Shown here one piece after another: positions 42,067 through 52,449 of a DNA stretch of 64,000 nt. Position 1 is the stretch's first letter; every line of letters starts with the position of its first letter. Under the pieces are notes generated by a model. The model saw nothing but the letters and a program-made list of their open reading frames with translations. It had not been told where the DNA came from and searched no databases. The stretch covers positions 95,696 to 159,695 of the forward strand of contig NZ_FWYF01000002.1 in NCBI RefSeq assembly GCF_900176375.1, read 5' to 3'. The translations under genes were made by a program, and so were the position numbers. The stretch is from Reichenbachiella faecimaris (GTDB taxonomy: Bacteria > Bacteroidota > Bacteroidia > Cytophagales > Cyclobacteriaceae).

Positions 42067-45000
42067 TTAGAGGCCTGCGCGTTTTTCAGCGACAAACGTT
42101 GAAGGACTTTGATTGTAGTATTTTTTGAATAACGTGCTAAAGTATTTGGCATCTGAGAAACCGGTACTATAGGCTACTTCACTGATATTATTCATGGGAT
42201 TGAGAAGCAACTTACGAGCACGTTTCAATCTGATGGTTCGGATAAACTCGGCAGGAGACATGTCTACCAGAGATTTCAACTTATGGTAAAGGGAGGTGCG
42301 GCTCATCCCCATGCTTTGGCAAATATGATTGACTGAAAGTTCGGGGTCACTTATGTTTTCCTCTATCAAATTGGTAATCTCATCCAGAAATTTTTGATCC
42401 AGTTCGTTGGATATATCCTGGAAGGTCTCCTTTTCTTCGCTTGCCACAAAACGATCTTTGATGGCTGCGCGGGTTTTTAGGAGATTCTTGATTTTGGACG
42501 ACAACATCTCAAAATCAAATGGCTTCACTATATAATCGTCAGCGCCACTCTCCAAACCTTGCTGAATGTGATCTTTAGATTCTTGTCCAGTCAATAGAAT
42601 AAAAGGAATGTGACTGGTCGCGAAATTAGACTTGATATTCATGCACAACTGCCTTCCATTCATTTTGGGCATGACCACGTCACTGATAATCATATCAGGT
42701 GGGTCATTGGCTACTATTTTCAGTGCTTCTTCTCCGTTAGATGCGGAGAGTACACGATATTCTGTATCAAATTTTGATTTTTGGTAATTACGCAAGTCCT
42801 CATCATCTTCTACCATCAGTATCGTGAGTTTGGCGCTATCCTCTGCTTCGGTTTCAGCCTCCTGCTCCACTGGAATAGCCTCAAAAGATTCCACTGGCAT
42901 AGTTTGTTCTGACAGCTCGACCATGGGCATAGTGACCAGAAATTTTGACCCCTGGCTGTCTGATTTTACTAGCTTGACAGAACCGCCCATGGTACGGGCA
43001 AGGTCGCTGGCAAGTACCAACCCTACTCCACTGCCCGAACTACCAGAGGTTCTGGCATTTTGAGTCCTATAAAATAAGGTGAAGATTCTTTTTTGGTCTT
43101 CTTTTGAAATACCAATACCATTGTCAGATACGGTTAATGCCCAGCTCTTGTCAGTGGTATCTGCCTTGAGGATGACTTCGCCATCTTCGCGCGTATATTT
43201 GATGGCATTGGATATGAGATTGCTCACGATTTTATCTAAAATCGTCTCATCCGTATTGACCATCATAGCCTCCTGTGATGGTTCGAATATGAGCTTGATG
43301 TTCTTTTTATCGGCTAGGATTTTAAAAGCATAGATCTTAGAATGAATAAATGCATTCAAATCGATTGGAGCCAGCTGAAGGGCGTTGCGCCTCACATTGA
43401 TTCTTCTGAAATCAAGGAATTGCATCATTTGCTTGTGAAGTTTTTCTGCACTACCCAAAGCTACCTGCAGACTTTCTCTCATTTGATTATCTGTTTTGCT
43501 ATTACTCAATAAATCAGTCAATGGTGCTCGAATGAGTGTCAATGGCGTTTTGATTTCATGCGCCATTTCTATCAGGAAATGAAGTCGCTCCTCTGCATTC
43601 CTGGATTCTAATCGTAACCTATTAGAATAGAGGAGTAAAGCAACCAAAAGCAATATAATGATAAGGTATAGCACATAAGCCCAGGGTGTTTTCCAGTATG
43701 GTTTGTCTATCACCATTTTAAGCTGACTTTCTTCTCCGATCTGGTTGCCCATGCCGTCGGTCATTTTCAGTCTAAAAGTATAAACGCCAGGGTCTAGGTT
43801 CGTGTATGTTGCCCTGTCCTGATGATCACCTACGACCCAACTTTTATCAAATCCATCCAGCCGCCAAACATATTGACCCAACGCTGCATGCACGAAGTCG
43901 ATGCTGGCAAATCCAATCGAAAAGGAATTCTGATTGTATGAAAGTGGTATACTTTGAATCTGAGTCAGTGGACGATCCAAGACTGAATTTTCCTCTACAA
44001 GGATTCGTTCATGATTAAGGTAAAAATCAGTGAAAACGACCTTTTTTTCAATTTTTGAGGGTTTCACCTTTTGCGGGTCAAACGTGATTACTCCTCTGTT
44101 GGTGCCAAAGTATAAATTGCCTCGGCTGTCCCGAGCGCCTGCGTTGCGGTTGAAGTCCGTAGAAATCAGCCCATCAGACTCATAGAAGTTGGTGACTCGT
44201 TGGGCAGCTATTCTGCTGATCCCTCTGGACGTGGCCACCCAAATATTGTTGTCCATGTCAGATAGTAAATCGAAAACAGTATTAGAAGATAGCCCAGACG
44301 AAGTATTGTAGGTATCCAAAATATTTCCCTTGTTGTCCACTCTCAATACGCCATGATCAATCGTACCAATCCATAGTTCACGATTGGTATCAACCAAGAC
44401 TGACACGACCACCATTTTGGACAAGGTATCGTTTTCTATCCAGGTGAGTTGATCGTGGACCAAGTCCAAAAGAGCCAATCCATCACCATTCGCAATCACT
44501 ACTTTTAGATCTGAATAAACCTCAAAATCTGAAGGCTCTCTTACGTCATAACTCTTGATTTCTCCAGAGGGTAAATAAGAAAACAATCCTGAATTGATGG
44601 TTCCTACTAATAATTCGCCATGTGGATGATAAAACACACGCTTGACCCTAGACTGCTCTCCGATTCGGGTCAGACTGGAAGACAATTGGAAGCCTTGCGC
44701 ACTGGGTGCAAACTGAGAAAGCGCATATACATAGGACGCAACCCAGAGGTTGCCCTCGTTATCCACAGTTTGCGACAGCACAACAGCACTTTTTGAGGTG
44801 CTTTCTCCAGTATCCAAACCAAGGTGCTCCCAGGTATTTCGCGCTTGACGCCAAATGCTAATCCCTTTATCTGTACCAAAGCTGAGATACCCAGGCTTGG
44901 GTTCGACTATGGAAAGCACCACGTCGTTGTTTAGCGAATTAGCTTCACCTTTGATATGTCGAAGAGATAAAATATTTTGTCGTTGGGGATTGTGCACATT

Positions 45001-45987
45001 GACACCGCCACGATATGTGGAGACAAAAATGACTCCCTGAGAATTGATGTTAACATCGTAAACAGCATTAGAACTTAAAGCCTGTGAATCGTCATCTTGA
45101 TGTGTCATACGAGTGAGCACCTTTTGATTGAAAGTATCAAAGAGTATAACACCCCCGCCATCAGTACCTATGAGTACTTTCCCTCCGTGATAGTTTACAA
45201 TGGATCTAATAGAAATATCCAATCCACCTAATTGACTAATAGAAGAAAGTAAATCATGTTTTAAGTCATACACATACAAACCAGAACTTTCTGTTCCTAT
45301 CCAAAGTTCGTCTTCAGATTCTTGTAAATAAAGTGACTCCACTTTTTGTTGCTCTGAGAACCATGTTCCATTTGACCCATTGGATTTGAGACTAGAAATT
45401 GAATTTAGATTGGCATCCAAAACATGGACACTTCCCCTGCTTCCTATATAGTATTGATCATTGTCTGCCTGAATAATTGAAGAGACGGTCTTTTTTATCT
45501 CTTCCAACTGCCTGGTTTTTCTGTTTTTAGGCTCATAGATAGTCACACCTTGAGAAGAACCAACCAATAACCTGTCTTGATGATCTATATAAAACTCTGT
45601 GACATAGATATTCTTACCACCAACAGGCAACACCTGATCAAAGTACTGAAATTCATCTTGTCCATTGTCAAAATAGAATAGCAATCCATTATTGGCCATA
45701 AGCCAAACCCTGCCCTGGCTATCCTTACTCAAAAACAGAGATACAAAAGAGCGTTTTTTGATTTCTTCAATATTTTGAAGCTGATAAGTCTTCAGCACTC
45801 TGCCATCATATCTCACCACACCATGATCTGTAGCCATCCACATGAATCCGTCATCGCCCTCCAGCGTCATGAATACTTTATTGCCTGGCATACCTTCCTC
45901 TATACCTAGATGCTGAAATTCAAACCCCTGAGTCTGGCCTGATCTGCCTAAGCACAGCAGAATGATCACACAGACCATGTGCTTCAC
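42067..45987 (-). CDS. Hybrid two-component system sensor-regulator (HTCS)
   Basis: A 1306-residue all-in-one signalling protein spanning the inner membrane. Signal peptide; a periplasmic two-bladed-propeller sensor of repeated units to about residue 690 (EGMPGNKVF first); a Y_Y_Y domain; one transmembrane helix near 770-790 (VLYLIIILLLVALLLY). The cytoplasmic part has HisKA with H810 in EMAHEIKTPLTLIR, HATPase (NLISNAIKYTREDG, DNGIGI), a receiver with D1103 in IISDVVMPKMNG, and an AraC-type DNA-binding domain (~1205-1306). HTCSs bind oligosaccharides from their cognate glycan and induce the PUL. It is encoded 220 bp upstream of susC in the same orientation and is the natural regulator of the locus. 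Confidence 0.96.
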   Translation of the reverse strand: MKHMVCVIILLCLGRSGQTQGFEFQHLGIEEGMPGNKVFMTLEGDDGFMWMATDHGVVRYDGRVLKTYQLQNIEEIKKRSFVSLFLSKDSQGRVWLMANNGLLFYFDNGQDEFQYFDQVLPVGGKNIYVTEFYIDHQDRLLVGSSQGVTIYEPKNRKTRQLEEIKKTVSSIIQADNDQYYIGSRGSVHVLDANLNSISSLKSNGSNGTWFSEQQKVESLYLQESEDELWIGTESSGLYVYDLKHDLLSSISQLGGLDISIRSIVNYHGGKVLIGTDGGGVILFDTFNQKVLTRMTHQDDDSQALSSNAVYDVNINSQGVIFVSTYRGGVNVHNPQRQNILSLRHIKGEANSLNNDVVLSIVEPKPGYLSFGTDKGISIWRQARNTWEHLGLDTGESTSKSAVVLSQTVDNEGNLWVASYVYALSQFAPSAQGFQLSSSLTRIGEQSRVKRVFYHPHGELLVGTINSGLFSYLPSGEIKSYDVREPSDFEVYSDLKVVIANGDGLALLDLVHDQLTWIENDTLSKMVVVSVLVDTNRELWIGTIDHGVLRVDNKGNILDTYNTSSGLSSNTVFDLLSDMDNNIWVATSRGISRIAAQRVTNFYESDGLISTDFNRNAGARDSRGNLYFGTNRGVITFDPQKVKPSKIEKKVVFTDFYLNHERILVEENSVLDRPLTQIQSIPLSYNQNSFSIGFASIDFVHAALGQYVWRLDGFDKSWVVGDHQDRATYTNLDPGVYTFRLKMTDGMGNQIGEESQLKMVIDKPYWKTPWAYVLYLIIILLLVALLLYSNRLRLESRNAEERLHFLIEMAHEIKTPLTLIRAPLTDLLSNSKTDNQMRESLQVALGSAEKLHKQMMQFLDFRRINVRRNALQLAPIDLNAFIHSKIYAFKILADKKNIKLIFEPSQEAMMVNTDETILDKIVSNLISNAIKYTREDGEVILKADTTDKSWALTVSDNGIGISKEDQKRIFTLFYRTQNARTSGSSGSGVGLVLASDLARTMGGSVKLVKSDSQGSKFLVTMPMVELSEQTMPVESFEAIPVEQEAETEAEDSAKLTILMVEDDEDLRNYQKSKFDTEYRVLSASNGEEALKIVANDPPDMIISDVVMPKMNGRQLCMNIKSNFATSHIPFILLTGQESKDHIQQGLESGADDYIVKPFDFEMLSSKIKNLLKTRAAIKDRFVASEEKETFQDISNELDQKFLDEITNLIEENISDPELSVNHICQSMGMSRTSLYHKLKSLVDMSPAEFIRTIRLKRARKLLLNPMNNISEVAYSTGFSDAKYFSTLFKKYYNQSPSTFVAEKRAGL

Positions 45988-46205
45988 AAAAGACCTTTTT
46001 TTGTATTTGACAATTTTATTGATGGCGAACTGGAATTTGTTGATCTAAGTAAATGTAACAGAAATCTAATTGTCTAAATAACTGAAATATTACTTGATAT
46101 TCGATTCGTCAATTTTCAAACCTCATTTAACAGATATTTGACCTAAGATGCGTGTTATAAGGGAAGCTCAAACGATTTCTTTTGTATTTCTGTGAATTCT
46201 GGAAT

Positions 46206-46232
46206 AAAAAAAGGCACTCCCCCCGGAGCGCC
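46206..46232 (-). terminator. Intrinsic terminator of the second galE gene
   Basis: On the minus strand GGCGCTCC-GGGG-GGAGTGCC forms an 8-bp stem with one G-U pair and is followed by seven T residues (the A tract 46206-46212 on the plus strand). It lies about 28 bp after the galE stop. Confidence 0.85.
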
Positions 46233-46259
46233 CAATTTACCCAAAACTGTCTTAGTGTG

Positions 46260-47291
46260 TTACGATTCTTTGTTGAGGTTTTGCTGCCACTGCCAGGCCG
46301 AACGCATCATTTCTTCTATGCCGAGTTTGGCAGACCAGCCTAGCTCTTCATTGGCATAAGTGGTATCTGCATATATTTTTTCTATGTCCCCAGGTCGCCT
46401 ATCTACTAACTCGTAGTTCACTTTTTCCTGATTCACTTTTTCAAACGCCTTGATCACTTCTAATACTGAATAACCATGGCCTGAGCCCAAATTGAAGACT
46501 TCGTAGTTGGACTTATTCTTTTGATCAAGCTGTCGCTGAACTGCAATCACATGCGCCTGTGCCAAATCCACCACGTGTATATAATCACGAATAGCTGTAC
46601 CATCAGGCGTTCCATAGTCTGATCCAAAAACGCTCAACTTCTCCCTCACTCCTGCTACAGTTTCTAGTAAATAGGGGATCAAATTATTTGGCACTCCACT
46701 TGGGCGTTCACCAATACTTCCTGATGGATGTGCACCCACAGGATTGAAATACCTTAGTGACATACCGTTAAATTCGCTGTTTGCATGAGCATAGTCTTTT
46801 AAAATGTCCTCACAAATCTTCTTGGTATTGCCATAAGGCGATTCTGCTGGTTTGGTAGGTGTCTGCTCTGTTACGGGCAGGTGATCTGGCTGACCATAAA
46901 CAGTACAAGAGGATGAAAACACAAAGGAAGTGACATCACTGGCCTCCATGGCTTTCAATAAATTGAGCATGGACAGTAAATTGTTGTGATAATACAGCAA
47001 TGGATTGACCACTGACTCCCCTACCGATTTGCTTGCTGCAAAATGAATGACAGCATCAATTTCATAAGATTGGAACAGATGCGCAATGGCCACTTCATCT
47101 TTCAAGTCGAGTTCTACAAACTCAGGGAGCTGATTGGTGATGGTCTCAATTTTATGAAGTATCTCTTTCTTAGAATTGGATAAATCATCAACGATCAAAA
47201 CCTCGAAACCAGATTGCTGTAGTTCCACCACAGTATGTGACCCTATATAACCTGATCCGCCACTGACTAAAATTTTTCTCATGGGTGACAT
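46260..47291 (-). CDS. galE: UDP-glucose 4-epimerase, second paralogue
   Basis: A 343-residue GalE-type epimerase using the ATG at 47291. A longer form would need a TTG start. The NAD-binding GGSGYIGSH is at 11-19, a serine in SSSC near 126-129, and the catalytic Y153xxxK157 in SPYGNTK. It is clearly homologous along its whole length to the GalE at 1345-2379, with shared blocks such as AASK-x-VGESV-x-NPLLYY and GTPDGTAIRDYIH. It ends in its own terminator and stands alone next to the PUL. One of the two copies may serve the cell's housekeeping UDP-Gal supply and the other the hexosamine block. Confidence 0.93.
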   Translation of the reverse strand: MSPMRKILVSGGSGYIGSHTVVELQQSGFEVLIVDDLSNSKKEILHKIETITNQLPEFVELDLKDEVAIAHLFQSYEIDAVIHFAASKSVGESVVNPLLYYHNNLLSMLNLLKAMEASDVTSFVFSSSCTVYGQPDHLPVTEQTPTKPAESPYGNTKKICEDILKDYAHANSEFNGMSLRYFNPVGAHPSGSIGERPSGVPNNLIPYLLETVAGVREKLSVFGSDYGTPDGTAIRDYIHVVDLAQAHVIAVQRQLDQKNKSNYEVFNLGSGHGYSVLEVIKAFEKVNQEKVNYELVDRRPGDIEKIYADTTYANEELGWSAKLGIEEMMRSAWQWQQNLNKES

Positions 47292-47600
47292 AAATTTTGA
47301 ATACAAAAGTAATCAGTATAAACGTATTTATTACGTTTACTAACGAACTTACTACAACTATTTGCCAATACAAGCCCAGCTTCTTCTCCTGGTTGATTAT
47401 TACAAGTTTCTAATTAATTCCCTATGCCTCAACTTTCTCTCTAAAAAAGGTGACTATCCCTTCTTTCATAAGTCTTTTTAGAATGAATTCGCATTATTCC
47501 ATCGAATGGTGACAAACTATGACATTCTCAGACAAGGAATGAAATTATATGAATTGGTCTCCAAAAAATTCGATCCACCTTTGACAAAACTCTAAACACC
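47292..47600. other. Divergent intergenic region, galE2 / FtsX permease
   Basis: About 300 bp without a supported ORF. It is AT-rich on the galE side. I found no convincing -33/-7 promoter pair, palindrome or repeat. Confidence 0.4.
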
Positions 47601-50012
47601 ATGATCAAAAACTATCTACTCATCGCCATTCGCAATCTGGCTAAAAACAAAAATTACGTGATCATCAATACCTTGGGGCTCGGCATTGCCATGGCTTGTT
47701 GTCTGACAGCCTATATCCTCATCGCCTTCAATATTGAATTTGATGACTTTCATGATGAAGATAAAGTCAGCCATATTTTTCGTGTGCATTCGCATGTGGT
47801 TATCAATGGTTCTGATTTTAGACAAGCTGTGAGCACTCCGTCACCTGTAGGCCCCATGGCGACAGCTGACATCACAGGCATCAAAAGATACCTGAGGTAT
47901 GCTGGGAGCCAGGGTGGTGGAGCCAGTGTGAGCTATATCAACGAAGCTACCAACATCAACAATACATTTGGTGAATTTGTAACCTATGCTGACAGCACCT
48001 TATTCGACTTTTTCGACTTTCCATTGGTGGCTGGCAATCACAAGGCATTCAAAAGTTTGCACAGTATTTTTCTTAGTGAAAGGATTGCAGAAAAGTATTT
48101 TGGAAATGAAGACCCTATAGGCAAAGTCCTTACCATGAGTTTCGCCAGGGGTGTTGTCAAAAAAGTAACTGTAGGTGGTGTATTGGCCAAGGTACCAGTC
48201 AACAGCTCTATCTATTTGCCCATGGTGATGCGTTTCGAGCACTTTGAAGAAATGAGAGCTTTGGATCAACCTGCTTGGGGCGACTGGAATGCTCCTGCGA
48301 CCTTTTTCGAGCTGGAAGATCCAGCAAAGGCTGACGAAATTGCAGGCTACTTTGAGAAGTATCTGCCCAGACGAAATGAAGCATTCAAAGAGCAGGTTGT
48401 CGAACGTGTAAGCCTTGAACCCTTCAAATCAACCATTGATCCAACTGTCCTTACCTGGAGTTATGTAAATAGCCCTATTCCTATAGAGCCTCTCCTTATT
48501 TTTATTATTCTGGCCGTTATGATCATGCTGATTGCCTGTTTCAATCTGACCAATACTTCCATAGCTATGGTGGCTAATCGACTCAAAGAAATTGGCGTAA
48601 GAAAATCCCTAGGGGCTAACAAGAGACAAATTATTTCTCAGTTCATGCTGGAGACTGTGATAGTGGCTTTCCTTGCCTTGTTGGCTGGATACATCCTATC
48701 CACCATCATTGTCCCTGAGTTTACGGCCATGTGGGAATTGCCCTACGGCATCTCGGATTTGAGTGGAACCAACCTAGTCATCACCCTGCTGTTATTAGTA
48801 TTGATCACAGCACTTTTGGCTGGCATATACCCTGCGCTATTTAGCTCTAAGCTAAATACTATTTCGCTACTCAAAGGAAAGGTACAGGTGAAAGGCACCA
48901 ACCTTTTGACTCGATCATTGGTTTCTATCCAGTTTGCCATCTCTGTAATTGTGCTCATTGGAGGAATTGTATTTATACAAAATGCCAGGTTTCAGGAGCA
49001 AATTGATTTTGGCTATAAAAAAGATCAATTGATGTTGATTGATATTAAAAGCGAAAAAGAATATCAGGCATTGGCTGCCAAGGCACGGTTGAACCCAAGG
49101 GTTTTGGAAGTAGGCTCCACAGAGCATCAAATAGGATTTAGTACTTACCCAAACCCCATTTCTTTTGAAGGTCAGGAAATCGAAGTCAGACATTTAGAAT
49201 TCGGGGAAAACTATTTTGAAACCATGAATTTCGACTTTATTCAAGGCCGCTCAATAGACTACTTCAAAACGAATGACTTCAACGAAGCAGCTGTAGTCAG
49301 CCGACAATTTTTAAAGACTCTAAACATTCAGGGAGACCCTATAGGGCAATACGTGACCATCAGGGAACAGAAGAAAAAGATCGTGGGTGTAATTGAAGAT
49401 TTTGTGGATAACGTCTTTAGATCCAAAGAACCAGAGCCATATATTTTCTATGCTACTGTAGGCGAGAGATGGAGAAATATGATTGTGAGAGCAGAAGCTG
49501 AACATCTCAGTACCATCAATGATTACCTGGAGCAAGAATGGAAAAGAATGTACCCCACTCAACCCTATTCTAGTCGATTTCAAGAAGATGTGGTACTCGC
49601 AGAAAGCAACCAGACCAATGGTAATCTGAAAAAAATATTTTTATTTCTCACCATACTCGGCGGGTTACTTTCTGCTTCGGGTATCTATTCGTTGGCGTCA
49701 TTGAATATTGCACGACGTACCAAAGAGCTGGGAATCAGAAAGGCGCTGGGTGCTACTATGCAAAACATCCTTTTCCTTCTCAATAAAGAATTTGTAATCA
49801 TTTTAGTGACAGCTGGTATACTCGGCAGTGTAGGTGGCTATTATGGCGCGACTTGGATTTTGGATTTGATCTATGCCTTTCACATTCCCATCCAGTTGAT
49901 CCCAGTCGCGCTAAGCGCCTTAGCTATATTCATTATAGGCATCACCACCACAAGCATTACCATCTACAGAGGGGCAAAGGCCAACCCGGCAGATACATTG
50001 AGAAATGAATAG
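47601..50012 (+). CDS. ABC transporter permease, FtsX/MacB type
   Basis: An 803-residue inner-membrane protein of the MacB-like permease group common in Bacteroidota. One N-terminal span (IINTLGLGIAMACCLTAYIL) is followed by a large MacB-type periplasmic domain, an FtsX block (ILAVMIMLIACFNLTNTSIA then KEIGVRKSLGA), a second periplasmic domain and a second FtsX block (TKELGIRKALGA). The duplicated EIGVRK/ELGIRK loops contact the ATPase in this family. No ATP-binding subunit is encoded nearby. It precedes a sensor kinase/response regulator pair by 79 bp and may be controlled by it, as in envelope-stress or peptide-efflux systems. Confidence 0.88.
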   Translation: MIKNYLLIAIRNLAKNKNYVIINTLGLGIAMACCLTAYILIAFNIEFDDFHDEDKVSHIFRVHSHVVINGSDFRQAVSTPSPVGPMATADITGIKRYLRYAGSQGGGASVSYINEATNINNTFGEFVTYADSTLFDFFDFPLVAGNHKAFKSLHSIFLSERIAEKYFGNEDPIGKVLTMSFARGVVKKVTVGGVLAKVPVNSSIYLPMVMRFEHFEEMRALDQPAWGDWNAPATFFELEDPAKADEIAGYFEKYLPRRNEAFKEQVVERVSLEPFKSTIDPTVLTWSYVNSPIPIEPLLIFIILAVMIMLIACFNLTNTSIAMVANRLKEIGVRKSLGANKRQIISQFMLETVIVAFLALLAGYILSTIIVPEFTAMWELPYGISDLSGTNLVITLLLLVLITALLAGIYPALFSSKLNTISLLKGKVQVKGTNLLTRSLVSIQFAISVIVLIGGIVFIQNARFQEQIDFGYKKDQLMLIDIKSEKEYQALAAKARLNPRVLEVGSTEHQIGFSTYPNPISFEGQEIEVRHLEFGENYFETMNFDFIQGRSIDYFKTNDFNEAAVVSRQFLKTLNIQGDPIGQYVTIREQKKKIVGVIEDFVDNVFRSKEPEPYIFYATVGERWRNMIVRAEAEHLSTINDYLEQEWKRMYPTQPYSSRFQEDVVLAESNQTNGNLKKIFLFLTILGGLLSASGIYSLASLNIARRTKELGIRKALGATMQNILFLLNKEFVIILVTAGILGSVGGYYGATWILDLIYAFHIPIQLIPVALSALAIFIIGITTTSITIYRGAKANPADTLRNE

Positions 50013-50091
50013 CAGAAATTATCCATTCCGTCAATGTCTCGTTTAGGTTTTGCAAAAGCATTATTTTTAGCCTGGCAAACTCAAATTCATC

Positions 50092-51669
50092 ATGACTAAG
50101 GAAGTTCGAGCACTTTTCCTGATACTTATTCTTATTGTCGCGCCTTTTTTAATCTACACTTTCCTCCAGGTCCGATCACTAGACGAGGATGAAAAAATGG
50201 CCGCAACGGCCTATGAGAAACAAATGGAGGCCGTGCTGTTTTCTCTCAACCAATATGCGGACGACATGATGGGCAGATGGGTGCGGCAGTTGGCTGACCA
50301 CCAACATCCTTTGGCTAAAAATGCCAATATGCTGATCCTAGGCAACGAATCCATTCAAATGCTGGTGCTAAAAAATATGGAGACACAAGTAGATAGTATC
50401 TACGGCAATGACTATGTGACCATCAATGCAAGTACACAAACGGGTATAGATCATTGGTATTCAAAAAAGGATTCCGTGCTGAATAGACTGTCCCAATACT
50501 TGGACGCTGGTTTCCAGAAAATTCAATCAGCAGACGACTGGACTCCTCTAGATGGGCTGAGGCCAGATCAAACGGGCTTTACCATTATGGTTTATGACCA
50601 AGACTCTGTGTTGTACAACGCACTATTGATTGTAGAGCGAAAATTTTGGATCGAACAGATTCTTGGCCCCAGAATGCAAGAAATCAATCACGAGGAATTC
50701 TCTATTGCTGTCGACCACTGGCCACCAAGCCAAAGCGCACAGGATATGCTGTATCGTACCACAGCTTATGAGCCGAAAAAAAACTCTGTCAAAAACAAAC
50801 TTTGGCTCTTGCCCAATACCTACCTATTTATTCAGTCTAAAGGGAAAAGTTATACAGAACTGATCAAGGCCAGGTCACAGGAGAATTTATACTTTTTAAT
50901 TTTTTCCCTTTTTGCCGTGTCTATTGGCACTTACTTGATGATTAGAAATATCAGGAATGCGCTTAAAATTGCACAACTCAAATCAGATTTTGTTTCCAAC
51001 GTATCTCATGAAATCCGAACACCCTTATCTCTGATTCGCATGTATGCCGAAACACTCATGCTCGGCCGACTCACCTCTGAAGAAAAGAAAAACCATTATT
51101 ACCAAACGATCCATCATGAGTCTGGTAGATTGACTTTTTTGGTCAACAACATTTTGGACTTTTCCAGAATAGAAGGTAATAGAAAGACCTATCGCATGGA
51201 GGAAAAAAACTTGAATCATTTAATTAAATCATTGCACGAAAGTTATGGTCATTACTTTGTCGAAAAGAAAATCAATTGCCAATTGACATTATCAGACCAA
51301 TCGCTTCCTGTCTCCGTAGATGAGCAGGCGTTTGATGAAGCCATGTCCAATTTGATCGAAAATGCCATTAAATATGGAAATGGTCAACAGGAGATTTTCA
51401 TTACCACATTTATCGTCAGTGGTTTCGCCTGTTGCAGTATCAAAGACCAGGGCATTGGCATTTCAAAAAGTACACAGAAACATATTTTTGACAAGTTCTA
51501 TCGAGTAGAAAGCGCCTTAACACAAAAAACCAAGGGTACTGGCCTAGGGCTAAGTCTGGTCAAGCATATTATGGAGTCACATCAAGGAGAAGTGGTGGTA
51601 GAATCTCGCCTAAACTTGGGCAGTACATTTACGCTCAAATTCCCCTTAATCAAATCTAAAGATGAATAA
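50092..51669 (+). CDS. Membrane sensor histidine kinase
   Basis: A 525-residue class I histidine kinase. Two membrane spans (about 8-26 and 265-287) flank a ~240-residue extracytoplasmic sensor of no recognised family. The cytoplasmic HisKA has H306 in VSNVSHEIRTPLSLIR and the ATPase has N-box NLIENAIKYGNG, DQGIGI and a GTGLGLSLV G2 box. It phosphorylates the response regulator encoded next, whose start codon it overlaps by 8 bp. The signal is unknown. The neighbouring permease and secreted proteins suggest an envelope stimulus. Confidence 0.95.
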   Translation: MTKEVRALFLILILIVAPFLIYTFLQVRSLDEDEKMAATAYEKQMEAVLFSLNQYADDMMGRWVRQLADHQHPLAKNANMLILGNESIQMLVLKNMETQVDSIYGNDYVTINASTQTGIDHWYSKKDSVLNRLSQYLDAGFQKIQSADDWTPLDGLRPDQTGFTIMVYDQDSVLYNALLIVERKFWIEQILGPRMQEINHEEFSIAVDHWPPSQSAQDMLYRTTAYEPKKNSVKNKLWLLPNTYLFIQSKGKSYTELIKARSQENLYFLIFSLFAVSIGTYLMIRNIRNALKIAQLKSDFVSNVSHEIRTPLSLIRMYAETLMLGRLTSEEKKNHYYQTIHHESGRLTFLVNNILDFSRIEGNRKTYRMEEKNLNHLIKSLHESYGHYFVEKKINCQLTLSDQSLPVSVDEQAFDEAMSNLIENAIKYGNGQQEIFITTFIVSGFACCSIKDQGIGISKSTQKHIFDKFYRVESALTQKTKGTGLGLSLVKHIMESHQGEVVVESRLNLGSTFTLKFPLIKSKDE

Positions 51670-52351
51670 AATACTAGTAGTTGATGATGAGCCCGCCATG
51701 CGGGAAGGGCTGGCAGATAATCTGCTTTTTGAAGGTTATCAGGTAGATATGGCAGAAGACGGAAAGGTCGCGCTAAAAAAAATAGCGGAGCAGTCATACG
51801 ATTTGCTGATTTTGGACGTCATGATGCCTGAAATATCTGGTTTTGATGTTTGTAAAAAATTGAGAATGGAAGGTCACAAATTGCCAGTGATTTTACTGAC
51901 AGCCAAAGGAGAAGAGATAGACCGTGTCCTCGGCCTGGAGTTGGGGGCTGATGATTACATCACCAAACCATTTAGTCTTCGAGAATTGCTTGCCAGAGTC
52001 AAGGCGGTATTGAGAAGAACTCAGGACAGCCATTCTTCTTCACCTCAGCAGTTTGAAACCATAGGGCTGATGGAAGTAGATTTCAAGAATTTCATTGCCA
52101 AAAAGGATCACCAAGAAATCAAATTGTCTCATAGAGAATTTGAAGTACTCAAATTTTTGAAAAACCATCAGCAGGAGATAGTGAGCAGAGACGAACTACT
52201 AAAGAATATCTGGAAGTACGACGAATTCCCTACGACCAGAACGGTTGACAACTTTATCCTGAGGCTTCGTCAAAAAATAGAAATCAACCCGAACGAACCC
52301 AAGATCATATTGACCGTGCATGGCATGGGGTATAAAATGGTTGGATTTTAA
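51662..52351 (+). CDS. OmpR/PhoB-family response regulator
   Basis: A 229-residue transcription factor. The receiver domain has acidic D8/D9, phospho-acceptor D52 in LLILDVMMPEISG and lysine in ITKPFS. The C-terminal winged helix (about 128-229) has LSHREFEVLKFLKNHQ and TVDNFILRLRQKIE. It overlaps the kinase gene, so the two form a cognate pair. Likely targets are the flanking permease and the secreted-protein genes; this is inferred from position. Confidence 0.95.
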   Translation: MNKILVVDDEPAMREGLADNLLFEGYQVDMAEDGKVALKKIAEQSYDLLILDVMMPEISGFDVCKKLRMEGHKLPVILLTAKGEEIDRVLGLELGADDYITKPFSLRELLARVKAVLRRTQDSHSSSPQQFETIGLMEVDFKNFIAKKDHQEIKLSHREFEVLKFLKNHQQEIVSRDELLKNIWKYDEFPTTRTVDNFILRLRQKIEINPNEPKIILTVHGMGYKMVGF

Positions 52352-52449
52352 GGTTTTGACAACTTGTGACATCTGTTTACCCAAGGGTGACACACGGTAA
52401 CATGAGTGGGTGTTATTTTGAATTATTCAATAACATAAAACTCAAAACC

